A stretch of DNA of 64,000 nt from Nicotiana tabacum (taxonomy: Eukaryota > Streptophyta > Magnoliopsida > Solanales > Solanaceae), in NCBI RefSeq assembly GCF_000715075.1, contig NC_134087.1, forward strand, positions 128,117,018-128,181,017. Direction: 5' to 3'. Numbering within the stretch: position 1 is the stretch's first letter; every line of letters starts with the position of its first letter. Of this stretch, positions 20,659-31,283 are shown piece after piece. A model generated the notes under the pieces. It was not told the DNA's origin and ran no database searches. It saw nothing but the letters and a program-made list of their open reading frames with translations. The position numbers and the translations under genes are program-made.

Positions 20659-23579
20659 TGTAATGATCCGACCGATCGTTTTGAGCTCTAGTGCGTCGTT
20701 CAGTAGTTTGAGCCTTGAGTAGCTTCACTTCATGTATTATGACTTGTAAGTGTAGTCGGATTTGAATTCAGGAAGTTCGAAATTGATTGGGAAAGAAAAT
20801 TCTTAATCCAGGAACCTTTAAGTTGAAAGAGTTGGGTAAGGTTTGACCTTTGAGTAAACGACCTTGGAATCGGGATTTGAAGGTTCCAATAGGCTCTTAT
20901 TATGATTTTGGACGTGGGTGTATGTTCGTATTAAGTATCGGATGATCCGGAAGCATTTTAGCGCTTATCGTGAAAAGTTGGCATTTTGAAGGTTTTAGAA
21001 TTTCCTAAATTCAAGTTAGTGGACTTTGGTGTTATTGATGTCCATTTGGGATTTCGAGCCTTGGAATAGGTTTGTATTATGATTTTTGACTTGTACACAA
21101 AATTTAGTGTTGAAATATTTAAGTGTGATTCGGATGCGTTCGGCGAAGGATGAAGGTTTGAAGGTTAAGAGAGTTTAAGAAATTGAGTTTGATCTTTAAT
21201 TCTTGGTTTCGATGTTGTAATTTGTGTTCCAAGACTTTGGACAAGTTTACATAGGGTATATAAACTTATTAGAATGATTGGATGGGGTTCCTCGAACCTC
21301 GGGTGAGATTTGGGGTGGTTTTGGACCACTTTTAGGCCCTTTTGAACTTTTGATATCTGATGTAGGGGATGTGAATTGCGATCGCGGAGGTCCGGGCCGT
21401 GATTGCGAAGAGCAAAGTGCATTTCTGGCCTTGTGAATTGCAATCGCGGAAGGAAGAGTCGTGATCGTGTAGAAGGAATTTCTGCTGTCAGTGATATTAT
21501 TTATGGAGCTTATATCTTGCAGTCTATAAGGAATTTAGGGATGATTCAAAAATAAAAGTTGTAGCACTTGGAATCTAGTTTTCTAAAAATCAAAACCGTT
21601 TTTCATTTGGAATTTCTTATAAAATGTTATAGCCATTATATTGAAGGGTAGTTGTGAAGAAGTAAATGAAATTTATACATCGTGATCGCGTGATTTTGGC
21701 CGCAATCGCAATAAAAGAAATGATGCTGGAACTTTTGTTAACCGCAATCGCATGCCGAATGACCGCAATATCGAAGAAGTAGGCCTGGAAGGTGATATTT
21801 ATAAGGTATATTAAATATCTAATTTTGAGATTTTGAGCTCATTTATTCTCTTTTTTAGTTCTTGGAGCACATTTGGGGCGATCTGGGGTAATTCTTGAAG
21901 ATCAATTTCGTCATTTATCATAAAGTAAGTTATTCCTACTTATCTGGAGTTTATTACATGGGTTATATACAGATTTTAATATGAAAATTGATAAAAAATG
22001 TGGACTTTTTGAAAGAAAACCTAGAAATGATATTCTTAGATTTTGACCACGAAATTGGACATGAAATTGGGAATAAATTATAAATTTGAGTTCGTGGCGT
22101 ATTGGTTAATGACTGTCTTAAAAAAATCGAAATTCGGGCACGTGGGCCTGGAGGTTGACTTTTCGAGCGGAGTTGGAAATTATTATAAATTGTTAAGTTA
22201 TGAGTATTGGAGTATATTTTGATTGGTTTGCACATTGTTTGGATAGTTTCGGATCGATGTGCATCTGTTTGAGGTGTTAGGGAGGCCTTGGAGCTGGTTA
22301 TCGGATTTCAGAGCGATATAAATCTCCTGTCTAACTTTGTGATAGGGAAATTACCCCATAGGTGATGTATTTGTTATGTGCTACTTGTTGTGGAGGCTAT
22401 GTACGCACGAGGTGACGAGAGTCCTTACGTAGCTAATATCATGCTTATGTCCGTGTAGACTTAGGACTATATTATGCGATATTTGTATTAGCTGAATTCA
22501 AATTGTTAGTTTAATTACTAAGCTTATAAATGTAATTTTATTAGAGATCATGTTAGGTCAAATCTTGATACCTTGAGTTGTTTGATGGGATATCCAATTA
22601 CTGGTAACAGTTATGCTTACTTTATGTTCCTGTTCTTGTATTGCAAATATGTGACTCGTAATTCAATAAGTTTCTCCTCTTCATGTGGACCAGGCTGAAT
22701 GCCTTGGCGGTATATTTGAGATGGATCTATGGTTTGCACCGATCGACCCTTGACAGTGTACATATTATTCTGGATCGGACCGTACGACTTCAGCATAACT
22801 CGTGCGTAATACCGCTTGGAGTCCGAATATTCATGAGATTCCTCTTTTGATTAAGATCTGGCAGTTACATGTTATGCCTTATTTGTTTGAGATAGCACTT
22901 GATATTCCTTATCCGTTTGAGGTAGCCTTTGAATTCTTCTATTTGTTGAGATAATACATGAAATTTAGAAATTTACGTTGTCATCAGGTTGGAGGGTTAT
23001 GTTAGTTACAATTCTTACCCTATTATTACTGTTGTGTTTCATATCTGTTTATAATTTATTATATTAATTTGTTGGACCATTAGTAAGTGTCGATGTCGAC
23101 CCCTTGTCACTACTTCTCCAATGTTAGGCTAGATACCACTTATTGTGCAAGTGTATTTCTGATGGTCATTTGGGCGGCGCAGTTGTCAATGGGACCTTAT
23201 GGTGAGATGTATTTCCATGTTACGATCTGCAACACACAGAGTCTCCATCATATTCATTTATTTTATCATGTTTGTCTCATATTCCAGTCAAATATTATAT
23301 TATTATTGTATTTCTTAGTAGATGCTCATGCACTTGCGACACCGAATTTTGGGATGTTCTAGTAATTATTTGTGATTTTGCTTAACATTGTCACACTTTC
23401 ATTTTATATTTTACCAAATTGTATGTACCACGATTTTAATGCATAGATTTATTTATTTAATAAAAATTCACCATTTTAAAATTAATAAAATAAATAAATA
23501 AGTTGATTGTTCACCGCTCACTTGCCTAACAACGATGTTGGACATCATCACGACCTATAATGAGAATTGGGTCGTGACA
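20659..23579 (+). repeat. 3' LTR of a Tekay-like element (2.9 kb)
   Basis: It starts TGTAATGATCC after a PPT and ends GGGTCGTGACA. The next bases TAACA would be the 3' target duplication. It contains a CpG-rich stretch at 21369-21780 with GCGATCGCGG-like words, GTGACGAG at 22412 and CTTGTCAC at 23103. Small frames inside are not coding. Confidence 0.85.
21369..21780 (+). repeat. CpG-rich palindromic word cluster in LTR
   Basis: Repeated words of the type TTGCGATCGCGG, CCGCAATCGCA and GTGATCGCG occur in an otherwise AT-rich LTR. The same position in other Tekay-like LTRs here has CCGCAGRTGCGG-type words. Confidence 0.6.
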
Positions 23580-24754
23580 TAACAATTTTGAATGTGATTT
23601 ATATACGATGATCATTGCATCATCTAATTCAGTCGAACCTATGTTTATTTTCTTAATTGCTATTGTGTTATTTTTCACTTTTTGCAGTTATTAGATTGAA
23701 ATCCGCATTCGCCGACTGTAGACAAGTGTTAAGTTCTTATGTAATTTGGTCAGCGAAAATTTGTTAGCAAAGATCATTTTCCTTTCGCTAGAAATATTTT
23801 CGTCTACTGTAATTGATTTTAGAACAGAGAGTGGGTATTTATATATGCAGTTACGTTGCTCATTAGAAAATCTCTAGAAATTGAGAAAATCTCCATTAGT
23901 TATTATATTCCCATTATAGTGTAAATGTATAGATTCGGCTTTAAGTTCTCATACTATAGATATTTCTTGATTATTTTTATTAAGTAATTAAAACATCACA
24001 AAGATAGAAAATAAAGATGAATGAAGTATACTTGTGGCTGAAATGTTGTTATAGGTTTTATACATTGATTGTATTGGTTTTTTTATACCATTAAATTGAA
24101 TTGACCTATAACAACAGAAAATTATGATATGGTAGCGTGAAAAATAAAATCAAACAAATGTTGCTGCTAATTAACATTGATAATGTTAGATTTCTTTAGA
24201 TTCGATCGGTATAACTTAAATCCTTGAAATATACAAAAACATAACAAATTAGTGATGCCAACAAATTAATGACTATCATCTCGCTGAATAAAATCAGAAG
24301 AGTAAAACAATCTAATATATTATTAGGTGTTAGAGCTATTCAAAGAAACTAAAGTTCCTACTTTCCGATGTTATTTATTTTCCAAAATAGTTTCTATGAT
24401 TATGATGTCCGGTTCAGCTTGTATAAATATCAATTAATTCACCAGGTATCTCCTATTTTCAGTAGTGTATGAATTGAAAAACAAAATAGTTCTGCTCACT
24501 AAAATATATATATAAGAAAAAATCACGTAATATCAGAATTCAAGCCTTGGTTCTTAGCGTTATCAAATTCTTTGACTGTTAAGCAACCATTTTGGTTCCT
24601 ATAAAGCAGCAGCGGAGCCAAATTTAATGAGAGGTTAAAAATATAAAGAAGTAAATATACGAAAAAGTCAAAAAGTTTCAACATTTATTACATATACATA
24701 AAAAAATAATTATAACCTAGTATATATAGTGTAATTTTCCCCCTTCCGCCCATG
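23580..24754. other. AT-rich DNA with no recognised feature
   Basis: Between the LTR end and the hAT-like element I see no coding of note, no LTR ends and no tandem repeat. It may be old flanking DNA or an unrecognised element. Confidence 0.5.
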
Positions 24755-25195
24755 CTATAAAGTAGGGGTGTATAAACCGAACCGGAAAAGTGCACCAAAC
24801 CGAAAAGTCAAATCAAACCGATTAAAAAGCCCGATGAGGTTTCGTTTGGTTTGATTTGGTTTGGTATTGATTAAAAAAACTTGAACCAAACCGACATATA
24901 ATTATATTATATTTTTTTATAGAATTTTAAGAATTTATATAGAATTTTTTTTTAAAAATTGTCTAAAAATATTTGGAATTCTATTATGAGATGTAATAGA
25001 ATATGAAGTGCTCCAATTCATATTAACTTTAAATAATGTGTTATATGATAACTTTCTTATCAAGTGTTATTGAAATGCGACAATCTCTTTGTTCTTCCTT
25101 ATTCATATGTCAAGATCTATTAAATTCTTATATCTTTTTTGAATTTTAAGTGGTATTTCGATAATTGAAAGTTAAATAGAACATATCATTATTTA

Positions 25196-27087
25196 GGTAA
25201 AGTGGTCCAAGGTAAAGTGGAAACCAAAAAAGCGGCTTACATTAAGTTAGTAGAGAGCATCGACGAGGATCAAAGGAGAGCAAACAGAGAAAGATATAAG
25301 GAAGCTAAGAAGGAGGCGAAATCAGCGATCACAGAGGCTAAGACTGTTGCTTTTGGTTGGCTATATGAGGAACTTGGGGGCAAAGGTGGGGACAAGATGT
25401 TATTTCGGTTAGCCAAAGCGAGAGAGAAGAAGGCTCGCGACCTGGATCAAGTGAGGTGCATCAAAGACGAGGACGGTCGAGTATTGATGGAAGAGGCTCA
25501 GATTAGGCAAAGATGACAGTCATACTTTCATAAACTTCTGAATGAAGAGGGGGATGGAAACATCATGTTAGGGAAATTGGGGCACCCCGAGAGTCACCGA
25601 GACTTTAGGTTTTGTAGGTGCATTAAGGTTGAGGAGGTCGTAGGTGCGATAGGTAAGATGAATCGGGGCAAAGCGACCGGACCAAACGAGATTCCAGTAG
25701 AGTTTTGGAGATATGCGGGTAGAGCAGGCTTGGAGTGGCTGACTGGGTTGTTTAATGTTATCTTCAGGACAAAGAAGATGCCTGATGAGTGGCGGTGGAG
25801 TACAATGGTTTCGGTGTACAAGAACAAAGGGGATATCAAGAATTGTAACAACTATAGGGGTATCAAGTTACTAAGTCATACCATGAAAATTTGGGAGAGG
25901 GTGGTGGAGGGAGGATAAGGAGGGCAGTGTCTATATCGGAAAACCAGTTCAGGTTCATGGCGGGTCGTTCTACTACGGAAGCTATCCATCTTATCAGAAG
26001 GTTGGTGGAACTACACAGGGATAGGAAGCAGGATTTGCATATGATGTTTATTGACCTAGAGAAGGCATATGACAAGGTCCTTAGGGACGTCTTTTGGAGG
26101 TGTCTGGAGGTGAAAGGTGTGCTGGTAGCTTGCGTTAGGGCAATAAAGGATATGTATGATAGAGTTATGATTCAGGTTAGGACTGTGGGAGGTGACTTAG
26201 AGCCTTTTCCATTGGTTATGGGGTTACACTAAGAATCTGCACTCATCCCGTTCTTATTTGCTCTGACGATGGACACACTGACACACCATATCCAAGGAGA
26301 GGTGCCATGGTGTATGTTGTTCGCTGATGATATAGTTTTGATTGATGAGATGTGAGGCGGCGTTAATAGGAGACTGGAGGTATGGAGGCAGGCCCTAGAG
26401 TTTAAAGGTTTCAAGTTGAGTAGGACTAAGACGAAATATGTGGAATGTAAGTTCTGCGACATGACGGGGGAAGTGGATGTGGAAGTCAGGCTTGACTCAC
26501 AGGTCATCCTCAAGAGAGAAAGTTTTAAGTACTTAGGGTCAATTATCCAGGGAGATGGGGAGATCGACGGGGATGTTACGCACCGTATTGGGGTGGGGTA
26601 GATGAAATGGAGGTTAGCAACTGGAGTCCTGTGTGACAAGAATGTGCCACCGAAACTCAAAGGTAAGTTCTATGGAGCGGTGGTTAGACCGGCCATGTTG
26701 TATGAAACTGAGTGTTGGCCAGTCAAGAATTCACATATCCAAAAGATGAAATTAGCATAAATGAGGAAGTTGAGATGGATGTGTGGGCACACTAGGCTGG
26801 ATAAGATTCGGAATAAAGATATTCGGGAGAGGGTAGGCGTGGCTCCCGTGGATGACAAGATGCGGGAAGCGCGGCTTAGATGGTTCGGACACGTGCGGAG
26901 GAGAAAACTTGATGCACCGGTTAGGAGGTGTGAGCGGTTGACTTTGGTAGGTATGAGAAGAGGCAGAGGACGGCCTAAGAATTATTGGGGCGAGGTGATC
27001 AGGCAGGAGATGGTGCGGCTTCAGATTTCCGAGGACAAGGCTCTTGATAGGAACATGTGGAGGTCGAGCATTAGGGTGGTAGGCTAA
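25196..27087 (+). pseudogene. RTE-clade LINE reverse transcriptase, 5' truncated
   Basis: The non-LTR polyprotein copies its own RNA at a nicked target. The endonuclease half is absent; sequence begins in the linker ([17 protein letters not shown]). RT motifs follow: MNRGKATGPNEIPVEFW, VYKNKGDIKNCNNYRGIKL, FMAGRSTTEAIHLIRRL, MMFIDLEKAYDKV, and [11 protein letters not shown] (catalytic FADD intact, about 26320). The C-terminus has [35 protein letters not shown] and GRGRPKNYW, a typical RTE tail. Stops lie at 25514, 26230, 26353, 26599 and 26758, and a deletion or frameshift lies near 25915. It is the insert inside the hAT-like element. Confidence 0.88.
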
Positions 27088-27429
27088 GGGATAGTCAAGA
27101 GTTCTTCCCTCTTTGTACCAGGTAGTCTGATAGAGTTTTGTTTAGGTTTGTTAGCAGTCTATGTCGTGTTCACATTGTTGTTTGCATAGTTTTGTGTTGT
27201 TGTCCTTTCACTTATTCGTGTTGTTATTTTCTTTCTGGCATCTTTTGTTTTTACATGTCTTTTCTCTTGTTTCTTTTCTTATATTATTGTCTCTCCTGTT
27301 GAGCCGAGAGTCTCCCATAAATAGTCTTTCTACCCTTTTCGGGGTAGGGATAAGGTCTGCGTACACTCTACTCTCCCTAGACTCCACTAGCGAAATTTTA
27401 CTAGGTATGTTGTTGTTGTTGTTGTTGTT
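27088..27429 (+). repeat. RTE 3' UTR ending in (TTG)n
   Basis: The 3' UTR contains GGGTAGGGATAAGGTCTGCG and ends CTAGGTATGT followed by seven TTG units (27408-27429). Plant RTE elements end in such short microsatellites instead of poly(A). Confidence 0.85.
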
Positions 27430-27565
27430 TGGCATAGTATTCATGTAATATAAAAAAATCCGAAAAATCCGACAAAATCGAACCAATCCAAACCGATATA
27501 GTTGGTTTGATTTGGTTTTAATAAAAACCGAAGCAACCCCGTCCATGTACACTCCTACTATAAAG

Positions 27566-28018
27566 TACCTACATGTGTATCATGTATACATGTAACATGT
27601 ATGTCAGTAAATAAAGAAATTCATGTAAATAGGTACGTATTAGCTCCAGGATGTGATTCCAACAGGCAGAGAAGTGAGTGTATGATATACAACAATGCAT
27701 TCACCAATTTGGCATTTTCACCGGTTCTTCACACACAAGGCACTCATTTTGATCTTCCTCTCTAGTTTCAGATTCGTAATGTAATATGTGAGTTCAGGTT
27801 AACTCAATATTTTGTTATTGTATATTAAATTAAGATGGTTGTAAAATTCATAAATTTGGAAATAACAAAATTCACACGCTTGACACTCATTTTTTATCAC
27901 CTGCACACATATATACTCTACATACTCTCTCACACATAAAAGACAGTCTCCCACGCAAAACATACACATCATCTTCTACCTCACACACTCACGCAGAGAA
28001 ACCATGTCAGAACTATAT
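27566..28018. other. Short flank without recognised feature
   Basis: Contains CATGTATACATG-type words near 27580 and a CA/CT-rich stretch at 27880-28010. No coding seen. Confidence 0.4.
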
Positions 28019-28455
28019 TGTCACGATCCGAAGTTTCCACCCTCAGAATTGTGATGGCACCTAATATTTCACTTACTAGATATACTAATGTTAGAATAAT
28101 TTTTTTTGCCATTTTTAACAGTTCAAATTAAATAATAATAGAGAACTAATATAACTCAAATATATATATCGGAAATAGAATGAGTAAATCATAAATAACA
28201 ACAATGTCTAAGTGTCATCCCAGAATTGGAGTCACAGGTGCACGAACGACTAGAATTATACAAATAATGGTCTGAATGAAAATAAAACTATCAGAAATGA
28301 AATAAACAGCTAGCATAAGGCGGAAGGAGACTTCAGGGCTCTAAACGACGTGTAGTTGAACCTCAAGTCTCCAAATTGGTAATCAATTCGAGCAATCGAT
28401 TGACCGCCTCTAGGACCGGCTCCAAAATATGCACAAGAAGTACAGAATATAGTAT

Positions 28456-28519
28456 GAGTACAACAGATCCCATGTACTCTGTAAGTGTTGAGCCTAACCT
28501 CGACGAAGTAGTGACGAGG
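28456..28519 (-). promoter_or_regulatory. Two-hairpin LTR module, copy in 28019-29276
   Basis: On the minus strand CCTCG (28515-28519) pairs with CGAGG (28498-28502), and GAGTAC (28474-28479) pairs with GTACTC (28456-28461). Same order as in the LTRs at 49528 and 54078. Confidence 0.55.
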
Positions 28520-28714
28520 CTATGACAGGACACCCACGTAAAGAACATGTGCAAGTATATACATCTACGAAGCAGTAACGAATACAATGATTAACAATGT
28601 ACAAATTGGGAAGGAACATGCGAAAGGGAAAAGATATGATAAACGACAGGAGAAATATCACGCAGTAGCCAAATAAATCATTAACAATGAAGACAAGTAG
28701 CTGATAATATAAAA

Positions 28715-28975
28715 ATGGCACGACACCACCCTTCGTGCTTTTACTCTCATCCTTACCATGAAACGATGTTAAGTAACATGAAATGGCACGGTATCACCTT
28801 CGTGCTTTAACTCTCTTCCTTGCGACAATATAATGAATAAATGATATAAATGGCACAACATCACCCTTCGTGCTTTAACTCTCCTCCTCACTATATAAAT
28901 TAATAAATGATAATAAAAAAATGGCACGACATCACCCTTCGTGCTTTTACATTCTTCCTTACCTTGGAGCAAGGA
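28715..28975 (-). repeat. Four-copy hairpin array, about 68-bp period
   Basis: Units start at 28715, 28783, 28850 and 28921 with ATGGCACGACATCACCC then TTCGTGCTTTWACTCTC. GCACGA pairs with TCGTGC in units 1 and 4; units 2 and 3 keep most pairs. The array lies between the GTGACGAG box and the two-hairpin module. Confidence 0.8.
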
Positions 28976-29276
28976 TAATATAAATTAAAAAAAATTAATT
29001 GTGCAGATTTATATTTATCGTCCAATATAATACCAGGATACCAACCTCAACTTCCAAAATATTCAACAATTATTAAATGAGCAACAAATGCAGAAAGAAT
29101 GATCAAATAATTAATAACCTAACGTAAGCATAGATATCGTAATTAAATAGGCAATAAATCACAAAGAAATAAGTCACACCCGCATGCTTTAACTCAAATA
29201 CAACACATAAGCACTCGTCACCTCACATATATATTGTACCCACACATTTAATCACGTAGCAAATAGATAAATAAGT

Positions 29277-30604
29277 TATAACGACCCGACTGTTCATTTT
29301 GAGCAATTGCACTCCGTTCAACTATTTGACGTGGTGAGTAGCTTTAATAATGCATTTGTGGCTATTTGAATCATTGGTTTTGGTTTTCAAGTGTTTCGGA
29401 ATTTGTTTGAAAGAATGAGTTTCATGATTTTAGCTTTAAATTGGAATAGTTGACCAAGTTGGACTTTTGCGTATTTGACCTCGGATAAGAATTTTGAAGT
29501 TTTAGTTAGGTCCGGATGATGATTTTGGACTGGGCAGTATGCCCGAAATTTCATTTGGATATTTCTAGAAAGTTTCGACAATAATCGGCGAAAGTTGGAA
29601 ATTGAAGGTTTTGAATGTTCATAAGTTTGATCGAGAGTTGACTTTTATGATATCGGGTTCGGATTGTGTTTTCAAAAATTTTAGTAGCTTCGTTTTGTTA
29701 TTTGGGACTTGTAGGCACAATTTTAGTTCATTACGAGTCGAATTGATATAGTTCGGCATGAGTTTTGGAAATCGAAAGATCGAAAATTTACAAAGTTTGA
29801 ATTGTGGTGCAATTCATCATTTCGATGTTATGATGTGTGATTTGAGACTTTGAGTAGGTCCATGTTATATTATAGGACTTGTTGATATATTCAGACGGAG
29901 TTCCGAGTGGCTCGGGAAAGTTTCGGGCATGATTCAGATCATTTTGGAAATTTTAGGTGAAGGCTGGTTTGGGCAGTGCTGGTGTGGTTGCACATGCGGA
30001 ACCGTGGCCGCAGGTGCGAGGCCGCAAAAGCGGCAGTGTCATCACAGAAGCGGAAGCTGGTAGCTGGGCGTGAGGTTGTAGAAGCGATAATTCTTGCGCA
30101 CCTACGATATCGCAGGTGCGTCGATTGGGAACGCAAAAGCGGAAGGTAGCGCAAAAGCGCAACTTCGGTTCGCATCTGCGCTTGCACAGAAGCGGAACTT
30201 TTCTATAGGTACGAAGGCTGACCCCCTAGCGCTTCTTCATAGAATGCAAACTCACACACGAGCAATTTTGTCCGCAAATGTGGAAAGTCCTGGACAGAAC
30301 ATATATTTCGAGGGGTTGGTAGTTTTTCATCATTTTTCGGATTTTGGAGCTCGGTTTGGGCGACTTGGGCGAGGAATTTTACAATGTGAAATGGGGTAAG
30401 CATTCTTGACTCACATTTGAATATATTTCATGAATTAATCTTCATTTCCGGCGTATGATTATTGATTTTAAAGAGAAATTGTCTGTAGTTTCATAAAACG
30501 AATTTTTGAGGTTTGAACATCAATTCGGAGTCAAATTTGAGTGAAATTAGCATGGTTGAACTCGAAATTTAATGGATTGTTAGATTTTGTGATTTTATCA
30601 TATT
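29277..30604 (+). repeat. 5' half of a Tekay-like LTR, plus strand
   Basis: It starts TATAACGACCC (TG changed to TA) and follows the layout of the other LTRs, including a CpG-rich word cluster at 29991-30245 (CCGCAGGTGCGAGG, GCAAAAGCGG) and GAGACGTGGACCC at the end. Its right half is missing; a gypsy fragment follows. Confidence 0.65.
29991..30245 (+). repeat. CpG-rich palindromic word cluster in LTR
   Basis: ATGCGG, CCGCAGGTGCG, CCGCAAAAGCGG, TCGCAGGTGCG and related words repeat at 15-30 bp spacing. Confidence 0.65.
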
Positions 30605-30635
30605 CTGAGACGTGGACCCCCAGCGTTGATGCACA

Positions 30636-31137
30636 TCCGCATAGTTCCATCATTCTTCTTCACAAACAGAACCGGTGCACCCTAAGGCGACACACTAGGC
30701 TTAATGAATCCCTTATCAAGAAGCTCCTAAAGCTGCTTTCAATTCTTTGAACTCCGCTAGTGCCATAAGATATGGAGGAATAAAAATGGTTTGAGTGCAG
30801 GCACCAAGTCAATATCAAAATCAATATCCCTATCGGGTCATGCCAGGCAGGTCTATAGGAAACACATCCTGAAAGTCTCGCACTATCGAAATAGAATCAA
30901 TAGTAAGAGTATCAGCACCAACATCCCATACAAAAACCAAATATGACAAACACATCATTCCTGACCATCAGTTGGGCCTTCAGATATGAAATCACCTTGC
31001 TAGGAACATAGTCCAGAGACTCTCTCTCCACTCGATCCTAGGTAATCCCAGCATCGCCAATGTCACGGTCTTACAACTAATTTATACCCAGAATCATGTC
31101 AAAATCAATCATACTAATTAATAAAAGATTAACTCTA
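30636..31137 (-). pseudogene. Gypsy pol fragment (protease end to start of RT), minus strand
   Basis: The plus-strand sequence parallels 62846-63345 of the minus-strand Tekay-like element: it reverse-translates to the VKK-DG motif at the start of RT, the ELLDKGFI linker and the protease flank. Frameshifts and stops are frequent. It is joined on the left to a plus-strand LTR half and on the right to unrelated sequence, so it is a debris fragment. No function is likely. Confidence 0.7.
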
Positions 31138-31283
31138 TTGCCTTCCCTGTCCGCGAATCTTGCACAAATATTGATTAGGTCTCAACTCACAGACCTAATC
31201 AATCAAACAAATCTTGCACAAATTTGTGCAAGTTCACAAATCAGCAAGAGAATCATCCTCTTTGCCTTCCCTGTCCGCGAATC
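31138..31283. repeat. Direct repeat enclosing two strong palindromes
   Basis: TTGCCTTCCCTGTCCGCGAA occurs at 31138 and 31262. Between them are a 12-bp perfect inverted repeat TTGATTAGGTCT (31171-31182) / AGACCTAATCAA (31191-31202) and the 18-bp perfect palindrome TTGCACAAATTTGTGCAA (31214-31231). Confidence 0.85.

Larger units (their letters stand above)
24763..27557. mobile_element. hAT-like element with 8-bp TSD, host of an RTE LINE
   Basis: The ends are TAGGGGTGTA (24763) and TACACTCCTA (to 27557), inverted repeats with one mismatch. They are flanked by a perfect 8-bp duplication, CTATAAAG, at 24755-24762 and 27558-27565. Subterminal parts are rich in GGTTTGGTTTG on one side and AACCAATCCAAACC on the other, typical of non-autonomous hAT-type elements. 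No transposase is seen; the middle is RTE sequence. Superfamily is inferred from the 8-bp duplication and TIR sequence. Confidence 0.8.
28019..29276 (-). repeat. 3' half of a Tekay-like LTR, minus strand
   Basis: It begins TGTCACGATCC, the reverse complement of a TGACA LTR end. It carries the two-hairpin module at 28456-28519, a hairpin repeat array at 28715-28975 and CTCGTCAC at 29214. It stops abruptly where a plus-strand LTR start begins. Confidence 0.75.

Noticed and set aside
23580..24754. Possible host gene exon after TTTTTGCAG at about 23680
   Set aside because: One acceptor-like word only; no open frame or protein similarity that I can recognise.
27161..27448. 95-codon hydrophobic frame
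   Set aside because: It lies in the RTE 3' UTR and (TTG)n tail.
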